Assembly (NCBI RefSeq): GCF_025399795.1
Contig: NZ_JAODTZ010000008.1
Location: 124,001-188,000 of the forward strand
Origin: Streptomyces rhizosphaerihabitans
Lineage (GTDB): Bacteria > Actinomycetota > Actinomycetes > Streptomycetales > Streptomycetaceae
Reading direction: 5' to 3'
DNA length: 64,000 bases
Shown here: positions 52,928 through 62,184 of the stretch, in pieces
Layout of the letters: the number at the start of each line of letters is the position of its first letter
How positions within the stretch are numbered: the stretch's first letter is position 1
Made by a program: the position numbers and the translations under genes
Notes under the pieces: model-generated
What the model was told of the DNA's origin: nothing
The model's database searches: none
Seen by the model: the letters and a program-made list of their open reading frames with translations, nothing else

Positions 52928-54439
52928 TCACTCGAACCGGGCCGCCAGCAGGACGACGTCCTCGTCGCTGTCCGCCTCGTCGAGACCGTCCGGCAGCACA
53001 CGGCGCAGCACATGGTCGGCGATCGCGCCGGGGTCGTCGCGCAGCACCCTCGGGACACTCGCCGCCGCCGCGTGCAGCCGGGCGAAGGCGCGGTCCATCG
53101 GATCGCCGGTGCGGTGCAGCAGCCCGTCGGTGTAGATCAGGACGGTCTCGCCGGGGTCGGCGGTCAGTTCGACGCTCGGCGCCTCCCAGCAGGCGAGCAT
53201 GCCCAGGGGTGCGGACAGGGAGGTCTCCACGAACTCGGTGCGCCGCGGACCGATCACCAGGGGCGGGCTGTGTCCGGCACCGGCGAGCGTGAGCTTGCGC
53301 AGGGCGGGCTCGCAGTACGCGAAGAGGGCGGTGGCGGAGCGTGCGGGTTCGGTCAGCCGCAGCAGCAGTTCGAGGTCGGAGAGCACGGCGACCGGGTCCT
53401 CGCCCTCCATGACGGCGTACGCCCGCAGGGAGGCCCGCAGCCGGCCCATGGCGGCGACCGCGCTGGGTCCCGAGCCGGTGACGGAGCCGACCGCGAGGCC
53501 GAGCGCGGCGTCGGGCAGCGGCAGGGCGTCGTACCAGTCGCCGCCGCCGCGCGGGCCGGTGCGGTGCCGGGCGGCGAGCTGGACGCCGGAGACCCGGGGC
53601 AGCCGTGGGGGAAGAAGCTCCGCGGACATCGTCGTCACGCATGCACGCGCGCGCTCCAGCTCCAGCAGCCGAGCCAGGTGCTCCGTGGCGTAGCGGACGT
53701 AGAGGCCGATGAGGTGGCGCTGACGCTCCACCGGTTCGGCGGGTTCGTCGTAGAGCCATACGGCGGCACCGAGGCGGCCCGCGGCCTCGGCGGACAGGGG
53801 CAGCGCGTAGCTCGCGGCGTAGCCGAGACGGGCGGCCACCTCGCGGTGGCGCGGGTCGAGCCCGTCCTCCGAGAGGAGGTCCGGCTGGGTGATCTCGCCC
53901 TCGCCGCCCGGCAGCCCGTCCAGGATCTTCCCGTACGACATGGAGCTGCGCGGCACCGTCTCGATGTGGCCGAGATCCGCTCGGGCGAGGCCGAGGCCGA
54001 TCGTGGTGTCGGGGCCGAGTCCGTCGCCGGGTTCCATGACGACGAGACCGCGCCGGGCGCCCACGAGGGAGGCTCCGGCGCGCAGCAGTTCCTGCAGTGC
54101 GTCACTCAGTGTCGCGGTGCGTGCGAGGCGCTCGGTGAGTTCGTGGAGCGTGGTGAGATCCGAGACCCAGCCCGCGAGACGATCTTGGAGAGCGGCGCCG
54201 GGACCTGCGGGAGGGATGGCCGAAGAGGCACCCGTGGGCGCGGGCGTCGGCGCGACAGTGTGTGCGGGTGAAGGAACCGTTGAATCGATTCCGGCCACTT
54301 TCGGAAGGTGAGGGGCGTTCATGACGTCCGGCTTTCCGACCGGTGCGTATTGCTCAATAGCATCGCAAACCCCCATGTCGTTCTGCGCCGCTAGCGGTGT
54401 CTCCACATGTACACGTACTCGTGAGGGGATGTCCAGCAT
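52928..54439 (-). CDS. GAF-PP2C (SpoIIE-type) serine/threonine phosphatase
   Basis: 503 aa. A GAF domain (about 100-255) precedes a PP2C/SpoIIE phosphatase domain (about 280-503: AARHRTGPRGGGDWYD, AGHSPPLVIG, VLIYTDGLLHR and DEDVVLLAARF). The proteins dephosphorylate anti-anti-sigma factors in partner-switching cascades. Two RsbW-type proteins are in the window, but a direct link is not shown. ATG 54439 is chosen. The outer frame to 54565 is probably non-coding. An inner ATG at 54322 is possible because the N-terminal 60 residues are variable. Confidence 0.88.
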   Translation of the reverse strand: MLDIPSRVRVHVETPLAAQNDMGVCDAIEQYAPVGKPDVMNAPHLPKVAGIDSTVPSPAHTVAPTPAPTGASSAIPPAGPGAALQDRLAGWVSDLTTLHELTERLARTATLSDALQELLRAGASLVGARRGLVVMEPGDGLGPDTTIGLGLARADLGHIETVPRSSMSYGKILDGLPGGEGEITQPDLLSEDGLDPRHREVAARLGYAASYALPLSAEAAGRLGAAVWLYDEPAEPVERQRHLIGLYVRYATEHLARLLELERARACVTTMSAELLPPRLPRVSGVQLAARHRTGPRGGGDWYDALPLPDAALGLAVGSVTGSGPSAVAAMGRLRASLRAYAVMEGEDPVAVLSDLELLLRLTEPARSATALFAYCEPALRKLTLAGAGHSPPLVIGPRRTEFVETSLSAPLGMLACWEAPSVELTADPGETVLIYTDGLLHRTGDPMDRAFARLHAAAASVPRVLRDDPGAIADHVLRRVLPDGLDEADSDEDVVLLAARFE

Positions 54440-54921
54440 TGTCCTGCTGGGATTCCTGGTGTCCGTGAGACCGGTGGTAACCCTTGCGGGAAATCCAAAT
54501 TGGCCTAAAACTGACTCGGGCAACGGCTTATTGAGGTCGACTGGCCTCGTTCGACGGAGCGTCACAGCGGTCGTGATGGGTACGTACTCGGTGAAGGCCA
54601 GGGGTGGTTGAGATCCGCCCGGAACCTGGCGACGGACCCGGGCGTCTTAACCACCGACGACCGTGCCCCATCCTCCCGTGGCGGAGGCGGCAAGGAACAC
54701 GCGGGACGTAAAACGCCAGGCGCCGCCACCCCACGCCATGCCCATGCTCTGGATACACGCAGTATGGGCGCGGACACAGCCACATGCTCGGCCCAGAGGG
54801 GTTCCCCTTGCCTACAGCGGGGGTGTGATGCGCCAGCAGGTACGCACAGTGAAGTGATCGACACATGGTGTGATGTGATCCTCGGTGTTGCCAGGCGTGC
54901 AACGGAAAGGAACGAGCGCTC
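54440..54921. other. intergenic region between phosphatase and prim-pol-like gene
   Basis: 482 bp with divergent promoters. I see no gene, RNA or strong hairpin, only a small AGGGG/CCCCT dyad near 54800. Confidence 0.5.
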
Positions 54922-55587
54922 ATGCGCGAGATCCTCGGAAGGCGACGCAGGCTCCTGTCCAGGCGGAACAACGGGAGGCCTGAGATGCTCAGCGCGGCCC
55001 TGACCTTCGCGACCGAATGGCGGTGGCCCGTACTCCCGGGTGTGGCGGCCGACCCGCAGGGGCGTGCCCGCTGCGGATGCCCCGACCCGGAGTGCACGGT
55101 GCCCGGCGCCCATCCCTTCGACCCCGGCCTCCTCGCGGCCACCACGGACCAGCGCATGGTGCGCTGGTGGTGGACCAACCGGCCGTCGGCCCCCATCGTG
55201 CTGGCCACCGGAGGCGGCGCCCCGTGCGCGGTGAGCCTGCCCGCCCTCGCGGCGGCCCGTGCTCTCGACGCCCTCGACCGCACGGGCATGCGCCTCGGCC
55301 CGGTCGTCGCGTCCCCCTCCCGCTGGGCGATCCTCGTCGCCCCGTACTCCATGGAGCAGCTCGGCGAACTGCTCTACGCCAAGGACTTCGTTCCCGGCTC
55401 CCTGCGCTTCCACGGAGAGGGCGGCTACATCGCGCTGCCGCCGTCCGAGACGGGCCAGGGCCAGATCCGCTGGGAGCGTGCTCCGCTGCCCGGTTCGGCC
55501 GCCCCCTGGGTGCCCGACGTGGAGGCCGTGGTGGATGCCGTCGTCGAGGCACTCACTCGTACGGGTGTGAGCGCGCCCGAGTTGTAG
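54922..55587 (+). CDS. bifunctional primase/polymerase (prim-pol) N-terminal-domain protein
   Basis: 221 aa. Resembles the archaeo-eukaryotic primase-like N-terminal domain found in many actinobacterial and phage proteins: ALTFATEWRWPVLPGV, RCGCPDPECTVPGAHP and RWWWTNRPSAPIVLATGGG. The protein lacks the helicase or C-terminal parts that accompany replicative prim-pols. The catalytic carboxylate triad is not evident (the usual DxD-like segment reads PCAVSL), so it may be inactive or regulatory. Start ATG 54922 has AAAGGAAC upstream. Function is uncertain. Confidence 0.72.
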   Translation: MREILGRRRRLLSRRNNGRPEMLSAALTFATEWRWPVLPGVAADPQGRARCGCPDPECTVPGAHPFDPGLLAATTDQRMVRWWWTNRPSAPIVLATGGGAPCAVSLPALAAARALDALDRTGMRLGPVVASPSRWAILVAPYSMEQLGELLYAKDFVPGSLRFHGEGGYIALPPSETGQGQIRWERAPLPGSAAPWVPDVEAVVDAVVEALTRTGVSAPEL

Positions 55588-55595
55588 GGGCGTCC

Positions 55596-55617
55596 GGCGC
55601 GCGGCGAGCCGCGCGCC
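55596..55617 (+). terminator. terminator after the prim-pol-like gene
   Basis: 10-bp perfect stem (55596-55605 with 55608-55617) with a minimal loop, 9 bp past the stop codon. Confidence 0.7.
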
Positions 55618-55642
55618 CGCCCACGCTCGTTATCGTCCGCCT

Positions 55643-56227
55643 ATGCAGCGTCATTCTCGGGGGCACAGGGCCTCAACCCCGCCACGCGGCGGGCCGGACC
55701 CCCGAAGAGTTCGTCTGGTGGCGCTGGCGGGTGTCGTGGTGTTCGTCCTCGCCCTGCCGCTGGCCGTGGCATCGGCAGACTCCGTGGGCGACGGCGACTC
55801 CGCGACCCTGCGCGGGGCGGCTCGCGCGGACGAACGGCCGCGGGCGCCCGAACCCCGGCGTTCTCCCCTGCTGCTCGGCCTCGGTCTCGCCACCGCCGCC
55901 CGGTGCGGTCCCGAGCTCTCCTCGCCCGAAGGTGTCGAGGCGCAGACCTGCGTCCTGACGCAGGGCGAGGAGACCTGGGCGCGCACCTACTACCGCAACG
56001 CGACCGGCGACGCGCTGAGCTCGGACCTGAGTCTGATGGGCCCCGGCGGGCGCACGGTGCAGATGAACTGCGCGGTGGACGCGGGGGACGACCCGGGAGC
56101 GTGCGAGACGCCCAGGGAACGTACGGCGGGGGAACCAGGGGCGTACTCGGCGGTCGCGGAGTTCGCGAGGAGCGCCGGCTCCGACGGGCCGCTGCTGCTG
56201 CGTTCTGGGAGCAACTCGGGCCGGTAG
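55643..56227 (+). CDS. exported or membrane-anchored hypothetical protein
   Basis: 194 aa. A basic N-terminus with RR and one hydrophobic segment (LVALAGVVVFVLALPLAVASA, about 26-46) precedes a polar extracellular part with two cysteines close together and a repeated acidic/Gly pattern (VDAGDDPGA). Family not recognised. The ATG at 55643 has no ribosome-binding site, and a TATCGT (55631-55636) ends 7 nt upstream, so the transcript could be leaderless. A terminator follows at 56269-56306. Confidence 0.72.
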   Translation: MQRHSRGHRASTPPRGGPDPRRVRLVALAGVVVFVLALPLAVASADSVGDGDSATLRGAARADERPRAPEPRRSPLLLGLGLATAARCGPELSSPEGVEAQTCVLTQGEETWARTYYRNATGDALSSDLSLMGPGGRTVQMNCAVDAGDDPGACETPRERTAGEPGAYSAVAEFARSAGSDGPLLLRSGSNSGR

Positions 56228-56268
56228 TAAGGCGGTTGATGCCCTACGGGATTCCGTACATGGAAAGA

Positions 56269-56306
56269 CCCGGTTGCTGGCGACGGGGGATGCACCAGCA
56301 ACCGGG
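56269..56306 (+). terminator. terminator after the hypothetical protein
   Basis: 12-bp perfect stem (56269-56280 with 56295-56306). Confidence 0.82.
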
Positions 56307-56373
56307 CTACTCGAACGGTAACAAGAGATCGGCGGTTCGCAAATTCGATCTCGGCTATTCGGACACGGATTTA

Positions 56374-56400
56374 CCTGTCACAACGGGGAGTTGTGACAGG
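56374..56400 (-). terminator. terminator of the SEC-C gene
   Basis: 10-bp perfect stem (56374-56383 with 56391-56400), 72 bp past the stop on the minus strand. Confidence 0.75.
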
Positions 56401-56471
56401 AGTCACCCGCTTCCGAGGGCCTGACCAGCTGACCGGTCGGTCAGTTTCCGGACCTGTGGTCCCGCTGTGGG

Positions 56472-57440
56472 TCAGCTGAGCGTCACCTGGCGGTTGGTGA
56501 GCCCCCCGCGCGCCCGGCGTTCGTCCGCCGTCAGCGGCGCGTCCATGGCCAGAGCGGTGGTGAGGCGCTCGGCGAACTCGGCCGCCGGCTTCTCGACGTC
56601 GTCCGCCGTGACACCTGTCGGCAGGTCCCAGACCGGCACAGTCAGCCCGTGCGCGCGGAAGGAACCGACGAGTCGGGTGCCCTCCCCGAGGCTGGACCGG
56701 CCCTCGGCATGCAGCCGCGCGAGGGCGTCCAGAAGCTGCTCCTCCGCGTACGGCATGACCCAGCGCAGGTGGTTCTTGTCGGGCGTCTCGCACCAGTAGG
56801 CGGCGTCGACCCCGGTGAGCTTCACGGTCGGAATGGCGGCGGCGTTGGCCCGCTCCAGCGAGGCGGTCACCTCGGCCGTCGCGTTCTCCGCGTCGGGGAC
56901 CCAGAATTCGAAGCCGCTGTGCACAACTGGCTCGAACGTGCCTTCGGGGTCGAGCAGGTCCTGGAGCCGCGGACCGCCGGCCGGGGCGCGCCGGCCCTCG
57001 ACCGGGGTGCCGGGCGGCGCGACGAGCGCGCGCTGCAGGGTGTCGGCGAGGTCGCGGCTGATGTCGCCGGACGCCGTGTCGTTCTGCAGGCCGAGCAGCA
57101 CCGAGCCGTCCTCGCGGCGCAGCGCGGGCCACGCCATCGGCAGGACGGTGGCGAGGGTGACCGAGGGAACGTCCTCGGGCAGGCTCTCCTTGAGCTTCAG
57201 CTCGACCGTCGCGGCGGGCACCAGCTCGCGCAGCGCGACCCAGTCCCCTTCGCCTCGCAGGCCCTCGAACGGGCGGTGCACCAGCTCGGTCACGGCGTGC
57301 GCGGCAGCCCGGCCGTGGCAGGCCTTGTAGCGGCGGCCGCTGCCGCACGGGCACGGCTCGCGAGCGCCGACAACCGGGATCTCGCCGCCGTCCTTCAACT
57401 GCGGCTGCTTGGCCTTCGTCTGGGGTCGCTTCTTGGCCAT
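56472..57440 (-). CDS. SEC-C motif protein (DUF5926-like)
   Basis: 322 aa. A short Lys/Gln-rich N-terminus is followed by a SEC-C zinc motif CPCGSGRRYKACHG (about 31-44), normally used for zinc binding and protein or nucleic-acid contact. The rest is a single domain known in actinobacteria as DUF5926, with no recognised enzyme motif. ATG 57440 has GGGAGAC 8 nt upstream. It is monocistronic and lies next to a DnaA box (TGTGGACAA, 57516-57524). Function unknown. Confidence 0.85.
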   Translation of the reverse strand: MAKKRPQTKAKQPQLKDGGEIPVVGAREPCPCGSGRRYKACHGRAAAHAVTELVHRPFEGLRGEGDWVALRELVPAATVELKLKESLPEDVPSVTLATVLPMAWPALRREDGSVLLGLQNDTASGDISRDLADTLQRALVAPPGTPVEGRRAPAGGPRLQDLLDPEGTFEPVVHSGFEFWVPDAENATAEVTASLERANAAAIPTVKLTGVDAAYWCETPDKNHLRWVMPYAEEQLLDALARLHAEGRSSLGEGTRLVGSFRAHGLTVPVWDLPTGVTADDVEKPAAEFAERLTTALAMDAPLTADERRARGGLTNRQVTLS

Positions 57441-57515
57441 CGTGGGTGTCTCCCGATCACGGCTCGTCTCGTACTGGCGCGAGCCTAGCCGTTCGTACGG
57501 GGACCGACGGGATCC

Positions 57516-57524
57516 TGTGGACAA
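57516..57524 (-). promoter_or_regulatory. single DnaA box
   Basis: TGTGGACAA (Streptomyces-type box on the minus strand) in the gap between the SEC-C and HATPase genes. An isolated box can be chance. Confidence 0.4.
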
Positions 57525-57577
57525 CGCACCCGCGTCGTCCACGCGCCCGGCGGTCGTTCCGCGTGCCCGGTCCGGGC

Positions 57578-58207
57578 TCAGTCGAGGTCGTCGAAGGCGT
57601 CCACGAAGTCCAGATCGGGAATCCCGGACACCCTCGGTGACGCGACGCGCGTAGCGAAGCCGTCGTGCCGGCGCGCCGTTTCGACATCGTCCTGGATGAC
57701 CACCCACACCGTGACCTCGCCGTGGATGTCGTCCCGTACACCCCAGTCCTTGGCCAGCGCCGTGATGATGTTCAGCCCGCGGCCGCCCCGTGCGGTGACC
57801 GAGGGGGTGGCGGGAACGGGGCGGGTCGGGCCACCGCCGTCCGTCACCTCGACCGTCAGCCGTCCCGCCGGGTCGACACGCCATGTCGCGCGCACATTGC
57901 CGTCGCCCGCGAGGGCGCCGCCCAAGGGCCGGCCATGTCGGCAGGCATTGCTGAGCAGTTCGGAAAGGATCAGTACGGCATCGTCGACGACCGTTTCCGC
58001 CACACCTCCGGAACGCAGCTGATCACGCATCCGGTGTCTTGCTTCCCCCACGCCTGCAGGACCATGGGGTACGGCCATGCTCGACGACGTGGGCACCTCC
58101 CGTGCCACCACCAACGCCACCCCCGAGACCTCCTTTGCCCCACGCCACGGTGTGAATGCCCCTTTGGACTGGACCGGAAACCGGCCAATCGACGTCTGCT
58201 GACGCAC
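57578..58207 (-). CDS. ATP-binding (RsbW/HATPase_c_2-type) regulatory protein
   Basis: 209 aa. The HATPase_c_2 domain occupies about 45-175: N-box LILSELLSNACRHG, TDGGGPTRP, and ARGGRGLNIITALA as the G-box/lid. The C-terminal 35 residues are acidic (VDAFDDLD). Predicted to act in partner switching as an anti-sigma factor/kinase. No cognate sigma factor is near. The GTG at 58207 is a plausible start and the ribosome-binding site is weak. It shares the HATPase class with the 49649-50104 gene but is longer. Confidence 0.85.
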   Translation of the reverse strand: MRQQTSIGRFPVQSKGAFTPWRGAKEVSGVALVVAREVPTSSSMAVPHGPAGVGEARHRMRDQLRSGGVAETVVDDAVLILSELLSNACRHGRPLGGALAGDGNVRATWRVDPAGRLTVEVTDGGGPTRPVPATPSVTARGGRGLNIITALAKDWGVRDDIHGEVTVWVVIQDDVETARRHDGFATRVASPRVSGIPDLDFVDAFDDLD

Positions 58208-58333
58208 TCGTAACGATCGAATGCGGAACGAACGCGCCGGTGCACTCCCTGTGACCAGGTGGCCGGTTCTCGACGGTTTTCGAGGGGTGACCGTGGTGTT
58301 TTCCGTGGGGTTCCCGCGCGGGGCAAGGCCAGG

Positions 58334-59143
58334 TCAGCGGCCCAGTTGACGCAGTACCGCGCGCGGACGGTTGGTGATGATGGCGTCGACGCCCAGCTCA
58401 GCGCAGAGATCGACGTCCTCGGGCTCGTTCACGGTCCAGACGTGCACCTGGTGTCCGGATCGTTTCAGTCGTTCGATGTACCCGGGGTGACTGCGTACGA
58501 TCCGCATCGACGGGCCCGCGATCCGGACACCCGCGGGCAGTCGTCCGTCTCGTAGCCGGGGCGAGACGAACTGGAGCAGATAGACCGTCGGCAGGGTCGG
58601 GGACGCGGCCCGGACACGGTGCAGCGAGCGCGCCGAGAAGCTCATGACGCGCACCGCGGACTCGTCGGCGGACGCGGGGGCGTCCAGGCCGAAACGCTTC
58701 AGCAGGTGCAGCAGCCGTTCCTCGACCTGGCCCGCCCAGCGGGTCGGGTGCTTGGTCTCGATGGCCAGCTCTACGCGGCGGCCGGCGTCGGCGACGAGTT
58801 CGAGCAGTCTCTCCAGGGTGAGGACGGAGGTGTCCTCGAGGCCCCCGGGAGCGTGTTCCCAGTCGGGCGACTCGTCGCGGTTCTTCCAGGAGCCGAAGTC
58901 CAGTGCGGCGAGTTCGGCGAGCTCCAGGGCGGAGACGGCTCCGCGGCCGTTGGACGTACGGTTCACGCGGCGGTCGTGGACACAGACGAGATGGCCGTCG
59001 GCGGTCAGCCGTACATCGCACTCGAGGGCGTCCGCACCGTCCTCGATCGCCTTCTTGTATGCGGCCAGAGTGTGCTCGGGGGCCTCTTCGGAGGCCCCGC
59101 GGTGGGCGACGACCTGAATCGGGTGCTGTCGTGCGAGGGTCAC
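58334..59143 (-). CDS. glycerophosphodiester phosphodiesterase
   Basis: 269 aa. Hydrolyses glycerophosphodiesters to glycerol-3-phosphate and an alcohol. TIM barrel with the catalytic HRG in VVAHRGASEEAPEHT, then ECDVRLTADGHLVCVHD (metal-binding Glu-Asp and His) and HVWTVNEP near the end. No signal peptide, so it is cytosolic. GTG 59143 is the only start fitting the homology and has a weak ribosome-binding site. Divergent from the HtrA-type protease gene. Confidence 0.92.
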   Translation of the reverse strand: MTLARQHPIQVVAHRGASEEAPEHTLAAYKKAIEDGADALECDVRLTADGHLVCVHDRRVNRTSNGRGAVSALELAELAALDFGSWKNRDESPDWEHAPGGLEDTSVLTLERLLELVADAGRRVELAIETKHPTRWAGQVEERLLHLLKRFGLDAPASADESAVRVMSFSARSLHRVRAASPTLPTVYLLQFVSPRLRDGRLPAGVRIAGPSMRIVRSHPGYIERLKRSGHQVHVWTVNEPEDVDLCAELGVDAIITNRPRAVLRQLGR

Positions 59144-59400
59144 CGCGTCATGGTGCCATCGTCGCGGGGCGAGCGTGAGGTGAGATGCGTCCCAGTTCAT
59201 TCCTTTTGGTCTTAAAGGTCCGTTATAAAGGATGACCTCGGACGCACAGCCACCGCTTATGGTGCCCTGACGCCCTGTGGGAAAAGCTGTCGGCGTACAA
59301 AAGCACATGCACAGCTGAATCGCGCCGGGCCATCGACGAGTGTGAGTGGGCGTGACCGAGTGCGACCGAGAACAACAGCCGTGGATCGAGGAGAAGAGCT

Positions 59401-60891
59401 GTGAGCACCGAGAACGAGGGCACTGCAGTACCCCCGGCCCCGTCCGCACCTCCCGTGCCGGTGGAAACTCCCGCTGCCTCCGCGCAGGGCGCCTCGCACG
59501 CGGGGGGCGCGCCGACCGCTCCGATCCCCGCGGTGCCCGGCATCCCCGGCGCACCGGAGCACGCGTCGGCGCCCGCGGGCATGCCGGCGTACGCGTCGGC
59601 CGGAGCCGGACAGGGGGCCGACCCTTACGGACAGGCCGCGACCCAGGGCTCCGCCCCTGAGGCGGGCTGGCCGCCTCCGCCGCCCGCCACCCCTTCGTAC
59701 GCCGACGGCGGCGGTTCGGGAACCGGCGGCTGGGGCTCCTCCTACCAGCAGCCCGCGCCGAAGCCGAAGAACGGGCGCGGCGGCCTGGTCGCCGCGGTCC
59801 TGGTGGCCGCGCTGGTCGCCGGCGGTGTGGGCGGCGGCATCGGCTACTCGCTGGCCAAGAACAACGACGACTCCACCGACTCGACGACGGTCTCCGCCCC
59901 GAGCACCAGCGGCGAGGTCAAGCGCGCCTCGGGCACGGTCGCGAACGTGGCCGCCACCGCGCTGCCGAGCACCGTCACCATCGAGGCCCAGAGCACCAGC
60001 GGTGAGGGCGGCACCGGCACCGGCTTCGTCTTCGACAAGCAGGGCCACATCCTCACCAACAACCACGTGGTGGCGGACGCGGTCGACGGCGGCAAGCTCA
60101 CCGCGACCTTCCCGAGCGGCAAGAAGTACGACGCCGAGGTGGTCGGCCACGCGCAGGGGTACGACGTCGCGGTCATCAAACTGAAGAACGCGCCCTCGGA
60201 CCTGAAGCCGCTCGTCCTCGGCGACTCCGACAAGGTGGCCGTCGGCGACTCGACGATCGCGATCGGCGCGCCCTTCGGTCTGTCCAACACGGTGACCACG
60301 GGCATCATCAGCGCGAAGAACCGTCCGGTCGCCTCCAGCGACGGCAGCGCCAGCAGCAAGTCCTCGTACATGAGCGCCCTGCAGACGGACGCCTCGATCA
60401 ACCCGGGCAACTCCGGCGGTCCCCTGCTCGATTCCTCGGGCGCGGTGATCGGCATCAACTCGGCGATCCAGTCGTCGACCAGCGGTGGTCTCGGCGGCGC
60501 CGGCCAGTCCGGTTCCATCGGCCTGGGCTTCGCGATCCCGATCAACCAGGCCAAGTACGTCGCCCAGCAGCTGATCCAGAGCGGCAAGCCGGTGTACGCG
60601 AAGATCGGCGCGTCGGTCTCCCTGGAGGACGGCACGGGCGGCGCGAAGATCACGCAGCAGGGCGCGAGCGGCTCTTCGGCGGTCGAGTCCGGCGGCCCCG
60701 CCGCCAAGGCGGGTCTCAAGCCCGGTGACGTCATCACCAAGCTCGACGGCATGGTGATCGACAGCGGCCCGACCCTCATCGGCGCGATCTGGACCCACAA
60801 GCCCGGCGACACCGTCCAGCTCACCTACACGCGCGACGGCAAGACCCACACGGTCGACGTCACCCTCGGCTCCCGAGAGGGCGACAACTGA
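59401..60891 (+). CDS. HtrA/DegP-type membrane-anchored trypsin-like serine protease
   Basis: 496 aa. A cytosolic Pro/Ala/Gly-rich N-terminus (1-125) and one transmembrane helix (about 126-148) precede an extracellular trypsin-like protease domain with catalytic His222 (NNHVV), Asp255 (YDVAVIK) and Ser338 (GNSGGPL), then a PDZ domain (about 400-490). Quality-control protease for misfolded envelope proteins. GTG 59401 has GGAG upstream. The 257-bp region before it holds AAAGG repeats near 59213 and 59228, possibly for a stress regulator. A strong terminator follows. Confidence 0.93.
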   Translation: MSTENEGTAVPPAPSAPPVPVETPAASAQGASHAGGAPTAPIPAVPGIPGAPEHASAPAGMPAYASAGAGQGADPYGQAATQGSAPEAGWPPPPPATPSYADGGGSGTGGWGSSYQQPAPKPKNGRGGLVAAVLVAALVAGGVGGGIGYSLAKNNDDSTDSTTVSAPSTSGEVKRASGTVANVAATALPSTVTIEAQSTSGEGGTGTGFVFDKQGHILTNNHVVADAVDGGKLTATFPSGKKYDAEVVGHAQGYDVAVIKLKNAPSDLKPLVLGDSDKVAVGDSTIAIGAPFGLSNTVTTGIISAKNRPVASSDGSASSKSSYMSALQTDASINPGNSGGPLLDSSGAVIGINSAIQSSTSGGLGGAGQSGSIGLGFAIPINQAKYVAQQLIQSGKPVYAKIGASVSLEDGTGGAKITQQGASGSSAVESGGPAAKAGLKPGDVITKLDGMVIDSGPTLIGAIWTHKPGDTVQLTYTRDGKTHTVDVTLGSREGDN

Positions 60892-60986
60892 GCCTTCCCT
60901 CCTGGACCGGATCAGGTCGATCCACGGGTCGGCGGGCAAGTAGGGCAGTAGGGCAGTAGCCAAGCAGGTCAGTGGACGTACAGGCC

Positions 60987-61020
60987 GGAAGGGGTGTCTC
61001 CCACGGGAGGCACCCCTTCC
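60987..61020. terminator. bidirectional terminator after htrA-type gene
   Basis: 10-bp outer stem (60987-60996 with 61011-61020) plus an inner CTCCC/GGGAG helix. It lies between two convergent genes. Confidence 0.88.
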
Positions 61021-61064
61021 GCGTGCCGGCTGTCCCGCCTCGGCGGGAAGACCCCAGGGACGAA

Positions 61065-61886
61065 TCAAGCGCGAGGCTTCTTCGCGGCGGCCGGACCCTT
61101 CTTGCCTTCGGCGCGCTCCGAAGACGCCGCCGGGCAGGGGCGCTGCCGGTGGCGGGACACGGTCTGGCGCGGCGGTCGGGTCAGCGTGATCTGACGGATC
61201 AGCTGCTGGAAGCAGGTTAAGGACGCGAGGGCCGGTACGACGGCCGTGGCCACACCCGTGATGGTCTGGTGGGCGTCGGCCACGCAGAACATCATGGCGA
61301 CGGAGGAGAACAGCAGGACGACGTACCACGAGTGCACGGCCCGGCGCTGGTGCAGGGCGGCTCTCAGGATGGAGAGCGAGGCCACCATCCAGGGGCCGTA
61401 GACCAGCAGCGGCCACCAAGGTCCCGTGCCGCTCTGCGCGTTGGACGCGATGTGCTGCAGAGGTGTGTAGGCCACCATGCCGCTGAAGACGCTCACCATC
61501 GACACGGTGGCGGCGGCGAGTGCGGCGATCACGAAGCTGACGGTCTGCAGCCAGTTGAAGCGGGGATTGCGGACCCGTACCTTCCGATGTCCGGTCGAGG
61601 ACCGCCGGATGGGCGGCAACTCGGCAGTGAGCTGGACCAGGTTGTCCATCGGGTCACTGGCGAATTCGTCGGTGTACGTCGGCTCGCTGCGCGGTGGAGG
61701 CACGATGACCTCCTGCTCCGCCGCCGCGGCGTCCTGCAGGAGGTAGGTGAGCTCCTCGACCGGGTCCCAGCCCTGCTCGTGCGAGGGGTCCACGGGATCG
61801 CCGTACGGACCGGCCACCGTCCCTGTGGGGTATCCGGGGTGTTGTCCGTACCGGGCGAAGGAGAGATTCGGATAGTCGTCATTCAC
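61065..61886 (-). CDS. DUF2637-type membrane protein
   Basis: 273 aa. A cytosolic acidic N-terminus (1-110) with a Pro-rich linker precedes four to five transmembrane helices (about 114-225). The helix block FVIAALAAATVSMVSVFSGM at about 118 is typical of DUF2637 (a spread/SpdB-like family of actinobacteria). The C-terminal tail is basic (KKGPAAAKKPRA). Function unknown. GTG 61886 is used (GGGA upstream). The upstream small gene overlaps it by 8 bp. Confidence 0.8.
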   Translation of the reverse strand: MNDDYPNLSFARYGQHPGYPTGTVAGPYGDPVDPSHEQGWDPVEELTYLLQDAAAAEQEVIVPPPRSEPTYTDEFASDPMDNLVQLTAELPPIRRSSTGHRKVRVRNPRFNWLQTVSFVIAALAAATVSMVSVFSGMVAYTPLQHIASNAQSGTGPWWPLLVYGPWMVASLSILRAALHQRRAVHSWYVVLLFSSVAMMFCVADAHQTITGVATAVVPALASLTCFQQLIRQITLTRPPRQTVSRHRQRPCPAASSERAEGKKGPAAAKKPRA

Positions 61887-62184
61887 GGAAATTCGTCCCA
61901 GTCACGTGAGGGCTGTGGCGGCCGGAGCGTCCTTGGCCGTTCCACTGCTGGTTGATTTCCTCTTGAACCGTGTCCAGTACCGTCAGGAAATCGCCGAGCA
62001 GCGACTCGGTGCACCACAGTTCGATGCGCGCGCCGTCTCCGTGCAAGGTGCCGCAGGCGTCGGACGATGTGTACGCGGCGGCGGGCGTGTATGTGTGTCG
62101 TCCGGCCGCGACGGCACGGGCCCCGGCCGGGCCCTGTGCCGTCGATCCGAAGACGGGTGGAGCGAGAGAACCTGCTTTCGCCAT
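61879..62184 (-). CDS. small hypothetical protein upstream of DUF2637 gene
   Basis: 101 aa. An Ala/Gly-rich N-terminal half and a more ordered C-terminal half (ESLLGDFLTVLDTVQEEINQ). GC at third positions is high in this frame, which supports coding. The stop overlaps the start of the DUF2637 gene, implying a coupled pair. The nearest AAGGAGG is 15 nt before the ATG, farther than ideal. Family unknown. Confidence 0.55.
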   Translation of the reverse strand: MAKAGSLAPPVFGSTAQGPAGARAVAAGRHTYTPAAAYTSSDACGTLHGDGARIELWCTESLLGDFLTVLDTVQEEINQQWNGQGRSGRHSPHVTGTNFRE

